This document shows positions 34,198 to 42,701 of a stretch of 64,000 nucleotides of DNA, in pieces. The stretch lies in the NCBI GenBank assembly GCA_965279405.1, contig OZ257157.1, positions 3,906,001-3,970,000 on the forward strand. Reading direction: 5' to 3'. The notes beneath the pieces are model-generated. The model was not told the origin of the DNA. It searched no databases and saw only the letters and a list, made by a program, of their open reading frames with translations. Made by a program: the position numbers and the translations under genes. How positions within the stretch are numbered: the stretch's first letter is position 1; every line of letters starts with the position of its first letter. Origin of the DNA: CBDDIP01 sp965279405. GTDB taxonomy: Bacteria > Actinomycetota > Acidimicrobiia > Acidimicrobiales > Ilumatobacteraceae.

Positions 34198-34715
34198 GGT
34201 TGCTCCGTTCCGGTCGAGCGTCGCAGCGCTGCCGCGAGCGCGGCGCGTGCCTTGAAGAGGGTTGCCTTGACGGTGCCTTCGGCGATGTTCATGACGGCGG
34301 CGACCTCACTGATCGAGAGGTCGTCCAGGTGGTGCAGCACGACTGCGACGCGCTGCCGCTCGGGCAGCGCGCGCACGGCGTCGAGCACCGGGTCGGGGGC
34401 GGTCGGCGGTGCGTCGAACGTGCTCGTCGTCGAGCTCAGCCGTTGCACCGCCGATCGCTCGCGGGTGGTCCGCCGGCCCTCGTCGATCAACACGTTGACG
34501 GCCACCCGTCGGACCCACGCGCCGGGTTGGCTCATCGAGCGAACCTCGTCCCAGTGGCGAAACGCTCGGGCCATCGCCTCCTGGGCTGCGTCGCGAGCGC
34601 GATCCTCTCGGCCCGTCAGGGCGATTCCGCAGGCCACCAGTCGAGCGTGGTGGGCTCGGAAGAAGTCGTCGAAGCCGTCCGTGACCCCTCCAGCGTTGAG
34701 CGCGTGTGCCAGCAC
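34194..34715 (-). CDS. ECF-type RNA polymerase sigma factor
   Basis: This 173-residue ECF sigma factor has region 2 (DGFDDFFRAHHARLVACGIALTG to RDAAQEAMARAFRHWDEV) and region 4 (LPERQRVAVVLHHLDDLSISEVAAVMNIAEGTVKATLFKARAAL) with its helix-turn-helix. GTG 34715 is chosen as the nearest start before region 2; the open frame continues upstream with no homology. It lies 31 bases after the AtuA-like gene in the same direction and is translationally coupled to the Asp-box membrane protein, its probable regulator. Confidence 0.9.
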   Translation of the reverse strand: MLAHALNAGGVTDGFDDFFRAHHARLVACGIALTGREDRARDAAQEAMARAFRHWDEVRSMSQPGAWVRRVAVNVLIDEGRRTTRERSAVQRLSSTTSTFDAPPTAPDPVLDAVRALPERQRVAVVLHHLDDLSISEVAAVMNIAEGTVKATLFKARAALAAALRRSTGTEQP

Positions 34716-34746
34716 GTCATCAAGACGATGCGGACCTCTGAATGGT

Positions 34747-36486
34747 TTACCCGCGCCAGACCCTGCTGCGCAGGTGCTCGCCGAGCCCCTTGGCCTGTGC
34801 GTCGAACGAGGTGCTCGAGGCGACGCCTTCACCGAGGTAGCCGACGATGACGAAGTTCAGGGCGCGCAGGTTGGGCAGCTCGTAGCGGCGGACCTCCAGC
34901 CCGGCGGCCTCCGGCAGCATCTGTTGCAACGTCCGGGTGCCGAGGTTGGCGTGCAACCAGGCGTAACCCGCGTCGTCCGGCGCCCAGATGCCGACGTTGG
35001 CGTTGCCGCCCTTGTCACCGGAGCGGGCGGCGAAGCACGCGCCCAGTGGCTCGCCGATCGCCGGCCCGACCGGCACGACATCGGAAGGGGCGGTCGGCGG
35101 CGGCAGCGTCGGCGCCGCAACGGGACCGCGATCGATCGGGATCCGCCGGCCGTCGGCAAGGACCACGATCTGCTGCACCTCGTCGTTGTCGACGAGCGCC
35201 GGCCAGTACACGCCGAAGGGTTGTGCTTCGGTGGGCGGTGAGGACACGAAGAAGCCGGGGTAGTTGGCCAGCGCGAGCTCGATGGCGGCCGAGGAGAACG
35301 CGCGGCCGACGAGCCGTTCGTCGCTGCTCTTGACCGAGACGTGCAACCGACCGGATGACGCCTCCTGACTCGGTGCGTCGCTCGGTGCCTCGATCAGTCG
35401 CACGTCGGTCTCGTCGAACCGCTCGGCACCACCGAGGCGGCGGAACAGCGCGTCACGCGCCCACTCGCCCTTCGCTCGCTGATCGAGCCCGGTGAGCACG
35501 AAGCTGACGCGGTTGCGGAAGCCGCCGTCGAGGTTGATGCACACCTTCGTCGTCGGCGGTCCGGGCGCGCCGCGCACGCCATCGATCAGCACTCGATCCG
35601 GGCCGTCGTCGCGCAGCTGGATCGAGGCGAAGTCCGTGGACACGTCGGGGTTGAGGTACTGCGTGGACTGGATCTCGTAGAGCAGCTGCGCGGTGACCGT
35701 GCCGACGGAGACCAGCCCGCCGGTGCGCGGGTGCTTGGTGATCACCGACGAGCCGTCGGAGCGCACCTCGGCGATCGGGAACGGCGGCGCCACGTCGCGA
35801 TCGGGGATCTGCTGGAACCACGAGTAGTTCCCGCCGGTGACCTGTGCGCCGCACTCGATGACGTGACCGGCGACGACCGCGCCGGCGAGCGCGTCCCAGT
35901 CGTCGACGGCCCAGTCCCACCACCACGCCGCCGGCCCGACGACCACCGCGGCATCGGTGACCCGCGGGCAGACGACGACGTCGGCCCCCTCGCGCAGCGC
36001 AGCGGCGATGCCCCACCCACCGAGGTAGGCGTTGGCCGACACCGGTGCGCCGGTGAGCGCCGCTCCCGTGTCGAGGTGGGCGAGCTGCGGGCGCAGCCCG
36101 TCGATGCGCGGCAGCAGGTCGTCGCCCTCGACGTGGGCGACCGACACCGTGATGCCCAACCTGTCGGCCACCTGGCGCACCGCATCGGCGCACCCGGCGG
36201 GGTTGAGGCCGCCGGCGTTGGTGACCACCTTGATGCCCCGATCCACGCAGGTGGCGAGCACCTGCTCCATCTGCGTGACGAACGTCCCGGCGTAGCCCAT
36301 GGCAGCGTTGCGGGCGCGCTGCTTGTGGAGGATGAGCATGGTCAGCTCGGCAAGCCAATCACCCGTGAGCACGTCGATCGGGCTCTCGTCGAGCACCGCC
36401 GGATCGACCATCTCCCGCGCCGCCGACAACCGATCGCCGTAGAAGCCCGAGCAGTTGGCGATGCGAACGGGCCTGCCTCCGGTCAT
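34747..36486 (-). CDS. AtuA family protein (DUF1446; acyclic terpene utilisation-like)
   Basis: This 579-residue AtuA/DUF1446 protein has an N-terminal part starting RIANCSGFYGDRLSAA, then KVVTNAGGLNP, YLGGWGIAAALREGADVVVCPRVTDAA and a C-terminal domain with ARSGDKGGNANVGIW. AtuA is required for citronellol/geraniol degradation in Pseudomonas, although its exact reaction is unresolved. ATG 36486 overlaps the biotin carboxylase stop as ATGA. It is the last gene of a four-gene operon with hydratase and carboxylase subunits, the same set as in atu loci. Confidence 0.88.
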   Translation of the reverse strand: MTGGRPVRIANCSGFYGDRLSAAREMVDPAVLDESPIDVLTGDWLAELTMLILHKQRARNAAMGYAGTFVTQMEQVLATCVDRGIKVVTNAGGLNPAGCADAVRQVADRLGITVSVAHVEGDDLLPRIDGLRPQLAHLDTGAALTGAPVSANAYLGGWGIAAALREGADVVVCPRVTDAAVVVGPAAWWWDWAVDDWDALAGAVVAGHVIECGAQVTGGNYSWFQQIPDRDVAPPFPIAEVRSDGSSVITKHPRTGGLVSVGTVTAQLLYEIQSTQYLNPDVSTDFASIQLRDDGPDRVLIDGVRGAPGPPTTKVCINLDGGFRNRVSFVLTGLDQRAKGEWARDALFRRLGGAERFDETDVRLIEAPSDAPSQEASSGRLHVSVKSSDERLVGRAFSSAAIELALANYPGFFVSSPPTEAQPFGVYWPALVDNDEVQQIVVLADGRRIPIDRGPVAAPTLPPPTAPSDVVPVGPAIGEPLGACFAARSGDKGGNANVGIWAPDDAGYAWLHANLGTRTLQQMLPEAAGLEVRRYELPNLRALNFVIVGYLGEGVASSTSFDAQAKGLGEHLRSRVWRG

Positions 36487-38363
36487 GACGACTCGGCGGC
36501 GATCGCTTCGATGCGGACGAGCACCTGACCGCTGCCGAGCTGCTGTCCTTCGGCGACGAAGACCTCGGCGACGGTCCCGGATGTCGGCGAGACGATCTGA
36601 TGCTCCATCTTCATCGCCTCGATGGTGACGAGCGGCTGCCCCGCGACCACGACGTCCCCGACGGCGACGAGCACACGACGAACCGCTCCAGGCATCGGGG
36701 CCACCAGCGAACCGGCCCGACCGGCGTCGTCGGGCTCGGGGAACCGCTGCGGTACCGGCACCTGGACGCCGCCGGGCCAATGGGCGATGCCGTCGACGAT
36801 GCGGATCTCGTCGGCGGAGCGCTGCAGCGCAGCGACGTCGACGTCCTCCATCGGCACGCCGTCGACGGCGACCGATCGGACGGTGCCGGACCGATCGCGG
36901 TGGTAGGCGATGACGGTGCCGCCGAACCGGAGCTCCTGTGGCACGGCCGGGTTGTTCCGCCACCCGGGAGGCACGTGGGTGAGCACCGTGCGGGCGCGGT
37001 GCTCGGCCTGACCGACGGCCAACGCCAACGCCACGCCGCCGCGACGACGGGGGTGCGGCGGGTTGCGATCGACCCAGGTCGTGTCGACCTCGAGCGGGTC
37101 GACGAAGAGCAGTTGGCGCAGCTGGTCGAGGTTGGTGTCCGGACCGACGAGCACGGTCCCGTCGATGAGGGCGAGGAGCCGGCGCACGGCGGACTCGCGC
37201 GTCGGGCCGTGCGCGATGAGCTTGGCGATCATCGAGTCGTAGTGCGGACTGATCGTCGATCCGCTCTCGATCGCGCTGTCCACCCGCGTGCCGGTGATCG
37301 CCGGGAACTCGACGGTGTGGAAGGTCCCGGTGCTCGGCCGGTACCCGTTCCACGGGTCCTCGGCGCACAACCGGACTTCGATGGCGTGGCCCTTGCCGGT
37401 CGTGGCGAGCACCTCGTCGGGCAGCGGTTCGCCCGCGGCGACGAGCAGCTGCAGCTCGACGAGATCGAGCCCGGTGATCATCTCCGTGACCGGATGCTCG
37501 ACCTGCAACCGGGTGTTCATCTCGAGGAACCAGAAATCGCCGTGAGGGTCGAGCAGGAACTCGATCGTTCCTGCCCCCACGTAGGCGACCGCTTGAGCCG
37601 CGGCGACGGCCTCGGTGCTCAACCGCTCCCACAGGTCGTCGTCGACCGCCGGTGAGGGCGCCTCTTCGAGGATCTTCTGATGGCGACGCTGGAACGTGCA
37701 GTCGCGCTCGAACAAGGGCACGACGGTGCCGTGCGAGTCGGCGAAGATCTGCACCTCGATGTGGCGGCCGTGCTCCACGTAGCGCTCGACGAACACCTCG
37801 CCGTCGCCGAACGCAGCGAGCGCCTCGCGCGTCGCGCCGGCCAGCGCATCGTCCAGTTCGGCGGCGTCGCGCACGACGCGCATGCCGCGACCGCCGCCGC
37901 CGAACGCGGCCTTGACGAGCGCCGGCAGTCCGATCTCCTCCATCGAGTCCTCGGTGCTGTCGGGCAGCACGGGCACACCGGCGGCACGCATCAGACGCTT
38001 GGCCTGGGTCTTCGATCCCATCGACTCGATGGCGGTGGCCGGCGGGCCGATCCAGACCAGCCCGGCGTCGGTGACCGCGCGCGCGAAGTCGGCGCGTTCG
38101 GAGAGGAACCCGTAGCCGGGGTGGACCCCGTCGCAACCGCGATCGAGCGCCGCGGCGATGAGCAGATCGATGCGCAGGTACGTCTCGGCGGAAGCCAGAC
38201 CCGGGAGCCACACCGCGTCGTCGGCCTCGCGCACGAAGGGTGCGTCGCGGTCGGCGTCGCTGAAGACGGCGACGGTCTCGATCCCGACGCGCCGGCACGT
38301 GCGGATGATCCGCCTGGCGATCTCGCCACGGTTGGCGATGAGGATGCGGGCCAGTTCGTTCAC
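36483..38363 (-). CDS. acyl-CoA carboxylase alpha subunit (biotin carboxylase + BCCP)
   Basis: This 626-residue subunit has the biotin carboxylase N-domain (ILIANRGEIARRIIRTCRR), the ATP-grasp loop AFGGGGRGM, EMNTRLQVEHPVTE and a C-terminal biotinyl domain with Lys585 in EAMKMEH. It carboxylates biotin using ATP and bicarbonate and hands it to the partner carboxyltransferase. GTG 38363 overlaps the upstream carboxyltransferase stop as GTGA. The AtuA-like neighbour suggests geranyl-CoA or 3-methylcrotonyl-CoA, rather than acetyl- or propionyl-CoA. Confidence 0.93.
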   Translation of the reverse strand: MNELARILIANRGEIARRIIRTCRRVGIETVAVFSDADRDAPFVREADDAVWLPGLASAETYLRIDLLIAAALDRGCDGVHPGYGFLSERADFARAVTDAGLVWIGPPATAIESMGSKTQAKRLMRAAGVPVLPDSTEDSMEEIGLPALVKAAFGGGGRGMRVVRDAAELDDALAGATREALAAFGDGEVFVERYVEHGRHIEVQIFADSHGTVVPLFERDCTFQRRHQKILEEAPSPAVDDDLWERLSTEAVAAAQAVAYVGAGTIEFLLDPHGDFWFLEMNTRLQVEHPVTEMITGLDLVELQLLVAAGEPLPDEVLATTGKGHAIEVRLCAEDPWNGYRPSTGTFHTVEFPAITGTRVDSAIESGSTISPHYDSMIAKLIAHGPTRESAVRRLLALIDGTVLVGPDTNLDQLRQLLFVDPLEVDTTWVDRNPPHPRRRGGVALALAVGQAEHRARTVLTHVPPGWRNNPAVPQELRFGGTVIAYHRDRSGTVRSVAVDGVPMEDVDVAALQRSADEIRIVDGIAHWPGGVQVPVPQRFPEPDDAGRAGSLVAPMPGAVRRVLVAVGDVVVAGQPLVTIEAMKMEHQIVSPTSGTVAEVFVAEGQQLGSGQVLVRIEAIAAESS

Positions 38364-39958
38364 ATGCGAAACACGCCGTAGCCGCGCGTGCCCTCGGTCG
38401 GTTGGTTGTCGATCGCGCTCAGGCACATCCCGAGCACGATGCGCGTGTCTCGCGGGTCGATGATCCCGTCGTCGTAGAGCTTGCCGCTCATGAACATGGC
38501 CAACGACTCCGCCTCGATCTGGGCCTCGACGGCTTCGCGCATCGCTGCATCGGCGTCCTCGTCGAACGGCTTGCCCATCGACGTGGCCGATTCGCGCGAG
38601 ACGATGCTGAGCACACCGGCCAGCTGCGCCGGGCCCATCACCGCGCTCTTCGCGTTCGGCCAGGCGAAGAGGAACCGCGGGCCGAAGGCGCGGCCGCACA
38701 TGCCGTAGTTGCCCGCCCCGTACGACGCACCCATGTTGATCGTGAGGTGCGGGACGCGGCTGTTGGTGACCGCGTTGATCATCTTCGCCCCGTCCTTGAT
38801 GATCCCGCGCTGCTCGAAGTCCTTGCCGACCATGTAGCCGGTGGTGTTCTGGAGGAACACCAGCGGCGTGTCGATCTGGTTGGCGAGCTGGATGAACTGC
38901 GTCGCCTTGTGTGCCTCCTCGCTGAACAGCACGCCACGGTGGTTGGCGAGGATGCCGATGGGGTAGCCGTGGAGCTCGGCGAAGCCGGTGACGAGCGACG
39001 TGCCGTAGAGCGGCTTGAACTCGTCGAAGTCGCTGTCGTCGACGATCCGTGCGATCACGTCTCGCGGGTCGAACGGCACCTTCGGATCCGACGATGGGAT
39101 GCCGAGGAGGTGCTCCGGATCGAGGCGCGGGGCCCGCCCGGGTCCGCGCGGGCCCGGCCCGCGCTTGCGTTGGTTCAAGCGGCGCACGACCTGACGTCCC
39201 AGACGGCAGGCGTCGATCTCGTCGACGGCGAAGTAGTCGGCGAGACCACTCGTGCGTGCGTGCATCTCGGCACCGCCGAGCGACTCGTCGTCGCTCTCCT
39301 CGCCGGTGGCCATCTTCACCAACGGCGGGCCGCCGAGGAACACCTTCGAGCGATCCTTGATCATCACCACGTAGTCGCTCATGCCGGGCACGTAGGCGCC
39401 ACCGGCGGTCGAGTTGCCGAAGACGACGGCCACCGTGGGGATGCCCATCGCCGACAGCTCGGTGATGTCGTGGAAGGTCTGCCCGCCGGGGATGAAGATC
39501 TCGCTCTGCGTCGGCAGGTCGGCGCCACCCGACTCGACGAGGTTGATCAGCGGCAGCCGGTTCTCGCGCGCGATCTGCATCGCCCGCAGGTTCTTGCGCA
39601 CCGTGAAGGGGTTGGACGCGCCCCCGCGCTGCGTCGGGTCGTTGGCGATGAGCATGCACTCGACGCCCTCCACGACCCCGATGCCGGTGACCAGGCCGGC
39701 CCCGACGGGGAAGCTGCTGCCCCACGCGGCGAGTGGTGACAGCTCGAGGAACGGCGACTCGCGATCGAGCATCGTCTCGATCCGCTCGCGAGCGAGCATC
39801 TTGCCGCGGGCCCGGTGCCGCTCGACGTAGCGCTCGCCCCCGCCGGCGTTGACGACCGCCAGCTGCTCGTCGTGCTGCGCGAGCTGCGCCGTGATCGACT
39901 CGACGTTGGCGCGGTATGCGTCCGACGACGTGTTGACGCGATCCGGCAGCACGGTCAC
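38360..39958 (-). CDS. acyl-CoA carboxylase beta subunit (carboxyltransferase)
   Basis: This 532-residue carboxyltransferase has GKMLARERIETMLD, LVESGGADLP, GNSTAGGAYVPGMSDY, then in the C-half NTTGYMVGKDFEQRGIIKDGAKM and NMGASYGAGNYGMCGRAFGP. These segments match the methylcrotonyl-/geranyl-CoA carboxylase beta group. GTG 39958 overlaps the hydratase stop (GTGA). A basic, Gly-Pro-Arg-rich stretch around residue 275 is an unusual insert. It forms the enzyme with the alpha subunit downstream. Confidence 0.93.
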   Translation of the reverse strand: MTVLPDRVNTSSDAYRANVESITAQLAQHDEQLAVVNAGGGERYVERHRARGKMLARERIETMLDRESPFLELSPLAAWGSSFPVGAGLVTGIGVVEGVECMLIANDPTQRGGASNPFTVRKNLRAMQIARENRLPLINLVESGGADLPTQSEIFIPGGQTFHDITELSAMGIPTVAVVFGNSTAGGAYVPGMSDYVVMIKDRSKVFLGGPPLVKMATGEESDDESLGGAEMHARTSGLADYFAVDEIDACRLGRQVVRRLNQRKRGPGPRGPGRAPRLDPEHLLGIPSSDPKVPFDPRDVIARIVDDSDFDEFKPLYGTSLVTGFAELHGYPIGILANHRGVLFSEEAHKATQFIQLANQIDTPLVFLQNTTGYMVGKDFEQRGIIKDGAKMINAVTNSRVPHLTINMGASYGAGNYGMCGRAFGPRFLFAWPNAKSAVMGPAQLAGVLSIVSRESATSMGKPFDEDADAAMREAVEAQIEAESLAMFMSGKLYDDGIIDPRDTRIVLGMCLSAIDNQPTEGTRGYGVFRM

Positions 39959-40689
39959 GTGCGGGTCCAGTCGGGTGGGCGCTTCTCGGCGAAGGCGCGC
40001 ATCCCTTCCTTCGCTTCGTCCGATTGGAAGAGGGCTTCGCTCAAGCGCTGCATCGCGGCCATGTCCGGCGTGCTGTGCAGCAACCGCTTCGTCTCGGCAA
40101 CGGCGTTCGGCGCTCCGGCGAGCACCCCGCGCACCAACGCGGCGACCGCCGCCGGCACGTCGTCGGCAACGTGCGTGACGAGGCCGATCTCGCGGGCCGC
40201 GGTTGCGTCGAAGAGCTCGCCGGTGAGGAACGCTGCGGCCAGCTTCGACCAGCCGCAACGGGCGAGGATCGGCACCGAGATGATCGCCGGGGCGACGCCG
40301 ATGCGCACCTCGGTGAACGCGAACGTCACGTCCGACTGCACGACGACGAGGTCGCACGCCGCCATGAGCCCGATGCCGCCCGCCCGCACCGGGCCCTGCA
40401 CCGCGGCGATCGTCGGTGCGGCCGCCGACTGCAACCGTTCGAACGCGCGTGCCATCGGACTCGAGTCGACCGGACCGTCGGAGCGTTCCTTCAGATCGGC
40501 GCCCGCGCAGAACACGGGCAGCGTGTGGCCGAGCACGATGACTCGAACGTCGGGCCGCTCGGCGCGGTCCAGCGCCGCGTGCAGATCGTCGAGGAGCCGG
40601 CGCGACAGGGCGTTGCGGTTGGCCGGCGAATCGAGCGTGATCGTGGCAACGCCGCCGTCGACCACCACCGGCACCAGCGTTCCCGACAT
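39955..40689 (-). CDS. enoyl-CoA hydratase/isomerase family protein
   Basis: This 244-residue crotonase-fold protein has the oxyanion-hole strands HTLPVFCAGADLKE and QGPVRAGGIGLMAACDLV and a region RIGVAPAIISVPI in which one of the two usual Glu residues of hydratases is replaced. It could be the methylglutaconyl- or isohexenylglutaconyl-CoA hydratase of the pathway (LiuC/AtuE role), an inference from context. ATG 40689 has TAGCTT 7 bases upstream. It is the first gene of the carboxylase operon. Confidence 0.88.
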   Translation of the reverse strand: MSGTLVPVVVDGGVATITLDSPANRNALSRRLLDDLHAALDRAERPDVRVIVLGHTLPVFCAGADLKERSDGPVDSSPMARAFERLQSAAAPTIAAVQGPVRAGGIGLMAACDLVVVQSDVTFAFTEVRIGVAPAIISVPILARCGWSKLAAAFLTGELFDATAAREIGLVTHVADDVPAAVAALVRGVLAGAPNAVAETKRLLHSTPDMAAMQRLSEALFQSDEAKEGMRAFAEKRPPDWTRT

Positions 40690-40696
40690 GCGGGCG

Positions 40697-40702
40697 AAGC
40701 TA
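40697..40702 (-). promoter_or_regulatory. candidate -10 element (TAGCTT) for the hydratase-carboxylase operon
   Basis: TAGCTT is 7 bases before ATG 40689 and includes the TAG stop of the upstream helicase gene. The operon may therefore start with a leaderless mRNA. Confidence 0.5.
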
Positions 40703-42601
40703 GCCGTTCGCGGTTGGGGCGCTCACGATCTCACGGAGGAACGCCTCGGCGTCGGCGCGGTGACGGGTGCGTCGCATCGGCGGGAGCGCCTTGACGATCT
40801 GCCACCGGTACCCGGCGGTGCCCAGGCGGCTGTCGAGCACGGCCACGACCCCACGATCGGTTGCGGTGCGGATCAATCGACCGGTCGCCTGCGCGAGCAG
40901 GATCGATGCTCGCGGCAGGTCGATCTCGCCGAACGCTGCGGCGCCGAGCTGCTCTCGCCGCGCGGACAGCAACGGGTCGTCAGGTCGCGGGAACGGCAAC
41001 CGGTCGATGACCACGAGGCTCAACGTCCGTCCGGGGATGTCGACGCCCTGGAAGAAGCCTGCGGTCGCGAACAGGCACGACGACTCGTCCTCGCTGAACG
41101 CCTTCACCAGCGCGTTCTTCGGCAGGTCGCGCTGGGTGAGGATGGGCACATCGACACGTAGGCGAACCGCTGCCGCAGCGGCATCCATCGCCTTCCAGCT
41201 CGTGAACAGGGCCAGCGTTCTCCCACCGGCGGCGGTGATCAGCGCGGTCAGCTCCTCGTGCGTCGCGGCGACGTAACCGGCCGATCGCGGTTCCGGCAGG
41301 TGGAGCGCGCAGTAGAGCAGGCCGTTGGTCTCGTAGTGGAACGGGCTGCCGACGTCGACGACCGTTGCCGTGCCGTCGGCGATGCCGACTCGGTGGGTGA
41401 GCGTGGCGGGCACGGTGGCGCTGGTGAGCACGGCGGTCTTCTGCTCCCACACACCCTTGTTGAGGATCGGGCCGACGTCGAGCGGTGCGATCTCCAGCCG
41501 GGGGAACTCCGGCCCACCGCCGACGAAGGCGACGTAGCCCTCGAGCTTGCCGACGGCGACGTCGATGCCCTCCATCGCCCGAGTCACGAGCTGCGTGGCC
41601 CGCAGCACCCGTTGCTTGGCGTCGTCGACGTCCGTCTTCACGGCACGCAGCGAGGTCATCGCTGTGTCCAGCCGGCGACGGCTCTCGACCAGGTGCGCCA
41701 CGAGCGCATCCGGGAACGGCGTCGGCAGGCGCTCGCCGACGATCGGCCTGAGCGCGTCGCGCAGCACGCTGCCGGAGTCGATGATCGGCGCGCTGACCTG
41801 TGGGTCGATGATCACCTTGCGCACCGCGGTCGCCACGTTCGTGAAGGTGCCGGGGCTGATGGCCATCCCGACGGTGTCGCTCATGATGTCTTCCAGCTGG
41901 TGCGCCTCGTCGATGATGACCACGTCGTGCGGCGGCAGGATCGCCCCGCCGGCGCCGACGTTGAGCCCGTACAGGTGCAGGTTGACGACGACGACGTCGG
42001 CCGCAGCGGCCGAGTTGCGGGCGGCTTCGGCGAAGCACACCTGACCCATCGGGCAGCGCGTCGCCCCGGGGCACTCGTCGCTGCCGACGGTGACCGCCCG
42101 CACGGCACGATCGCTCGGCGCCCACGTCAGCTCGGCGACGTCACCGGTTCGAGTGGTGCCGGCCCAGGCGACGAGGTTGTTGACCTCGCGCTTGGTCGGT
42201 CCGCTGAGCTCCTCCATCTCCATCTGCCCGGCCGCGTTCGACGCCTGCAGCTCGCGGACGCGCTGCATGCAGATGTAGTTGCTGCGCCCCTTGAGCACCG
42301 CCCACGTGAACGGCCGGCCGACGTGCTCGGCCAGGAACGGCAGGTCCTTCGCGGCGAGCTGGTCCTGCAGGGTCTTGGTCGCTGTGGCGACGATCGTCTT
42401 CTTGCCGGACATCACCGCCGGCACCAGGTAGCCCATGGTCTTGCCCGTGCCCGTGCCGGCCTGCACCACCAGGTGCTTGCCCGTCGCGATCGCGTCGCCG
42501 ACCGCCTCTGCCATCTGCCGTTGTCCCGGGCGATCCTCGGCCGCCGGCAACGCCGATGTCACCGCCGCCAGCGCGCGGTCGATGTCGGCGTGCGAAGGCA
42601 T
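40700..42601 (-). CDS. DinG/XPD-like ATP-dependent helicase
   Basis: This 633-residue superfamily 2 helicase has Walker A QAGTGTGKTMGYL (about residues 48-60), the DEAH box VVIIDEAHQLED and motif VI QATGRLIRT. Four Cys that could hold a 4Fe-4S cluster occur as YICMQR then CPGATRCPMGQVCF, as in DinG/XPD. It probably unwinds DNA (R-loops, replication forks). ATG 42601 has TACCGT 7 bases upstream. A strong hairpin stands between it and uppS. Confidence 0.92.
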   Translation of the reverse strand: MPSHADIDRALAAVTSALPAAEDRPGQRQMAEAVGDAIATGKHLVVQAGTGTGKTMGYLVPAVMSGKKTIVATATKTLQDQLAAKDLPFLAEHVGRPFTWAVLKGRSNYICMQRVRELQASNAAGQMEMEELSGPTKREVNNLVAWAGTTRTGDVAELTWAPSDRAVRAVTVGSDECPGATRCPMGQVCFAEAARNSAAAADVVVVNLHLYGLNVGAGGAILPPHDVVIIDEAHQLEDIMSDTVGMAISPGTFTNVATAVRKVIIDPQVSAPIIDSGSVLRDALRPIVGERLPTPFPDALVAHLVESRRRLDTAMTSLRAVKTDVDDAKQRVLRATQLVTRAMEGIDVAVGKLEGYVAFVGGGPEFPRLEIAPLDVGPILNKGVWEQKTAVLTSATVPATLTHRVGIADGTATVVDVGSPFHYETNGLLYCALHLPEPRSAGYVAATHEELTALITAAGGRTLALFTSWKAMDAAAAAVRLRVDVPILTQRDLPKNALVKAFSEDESSCLFATAGFFQGVDIPGRTLSLVVIDRLPFPRPDDPLLSARREQLGAAAFGEIDLPRASILLAQATGRLIRTATDRGVVAVLDSRLGTAGYRWQIVKALPPMRRTRHRADAEAFLREIVSAPTANG

Positions 42602-42608
42602 TCGAGCG

Positions 42609-42614
42609 ACGGTA
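42609..42614 (-). promoter_or_regulatory. candidate -10 element (TACCGT) for the helicase
   Basis: TACCGT on the minus strand lies 7 bases before ATG 42601; with no ribosome site, a leaderless mRNA is predicted. Confidence 0.5.
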
Positions 42615-42640
42615 GCCGTGGCGTGTCCGCAGACGGTGAA

Positions 42641-42689
42641 CTTCTCGGACGGTTCCGTGACGGTTTCCGGCACGGAACCGTCCGAGAAG
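42641..42689. terminator. perfect 19-bp hairpin between uppS and helicase
   Basis: The arms 42641-42659 and 42671-42689 are perfect complements around an 11-base loop (42660-42670). GACGG (42632-42636) and CCGTC (42690-42694) can extend it past a 4-base bulge. It starts 8 bases after the uppS stop on the minus strand. It has no U-tract and is the longest perfect stem in the window. Confidence 0.7.
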
Positions 42690-42701
42690 CCGTCGAACCT
42701 G

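Noticed and set aside
42641..42689. CRISPR-like or transposon end
   Set aside because: The repeat is a single inverted pair with no copies nearby, no spacer array, no transposase and no target duplication.
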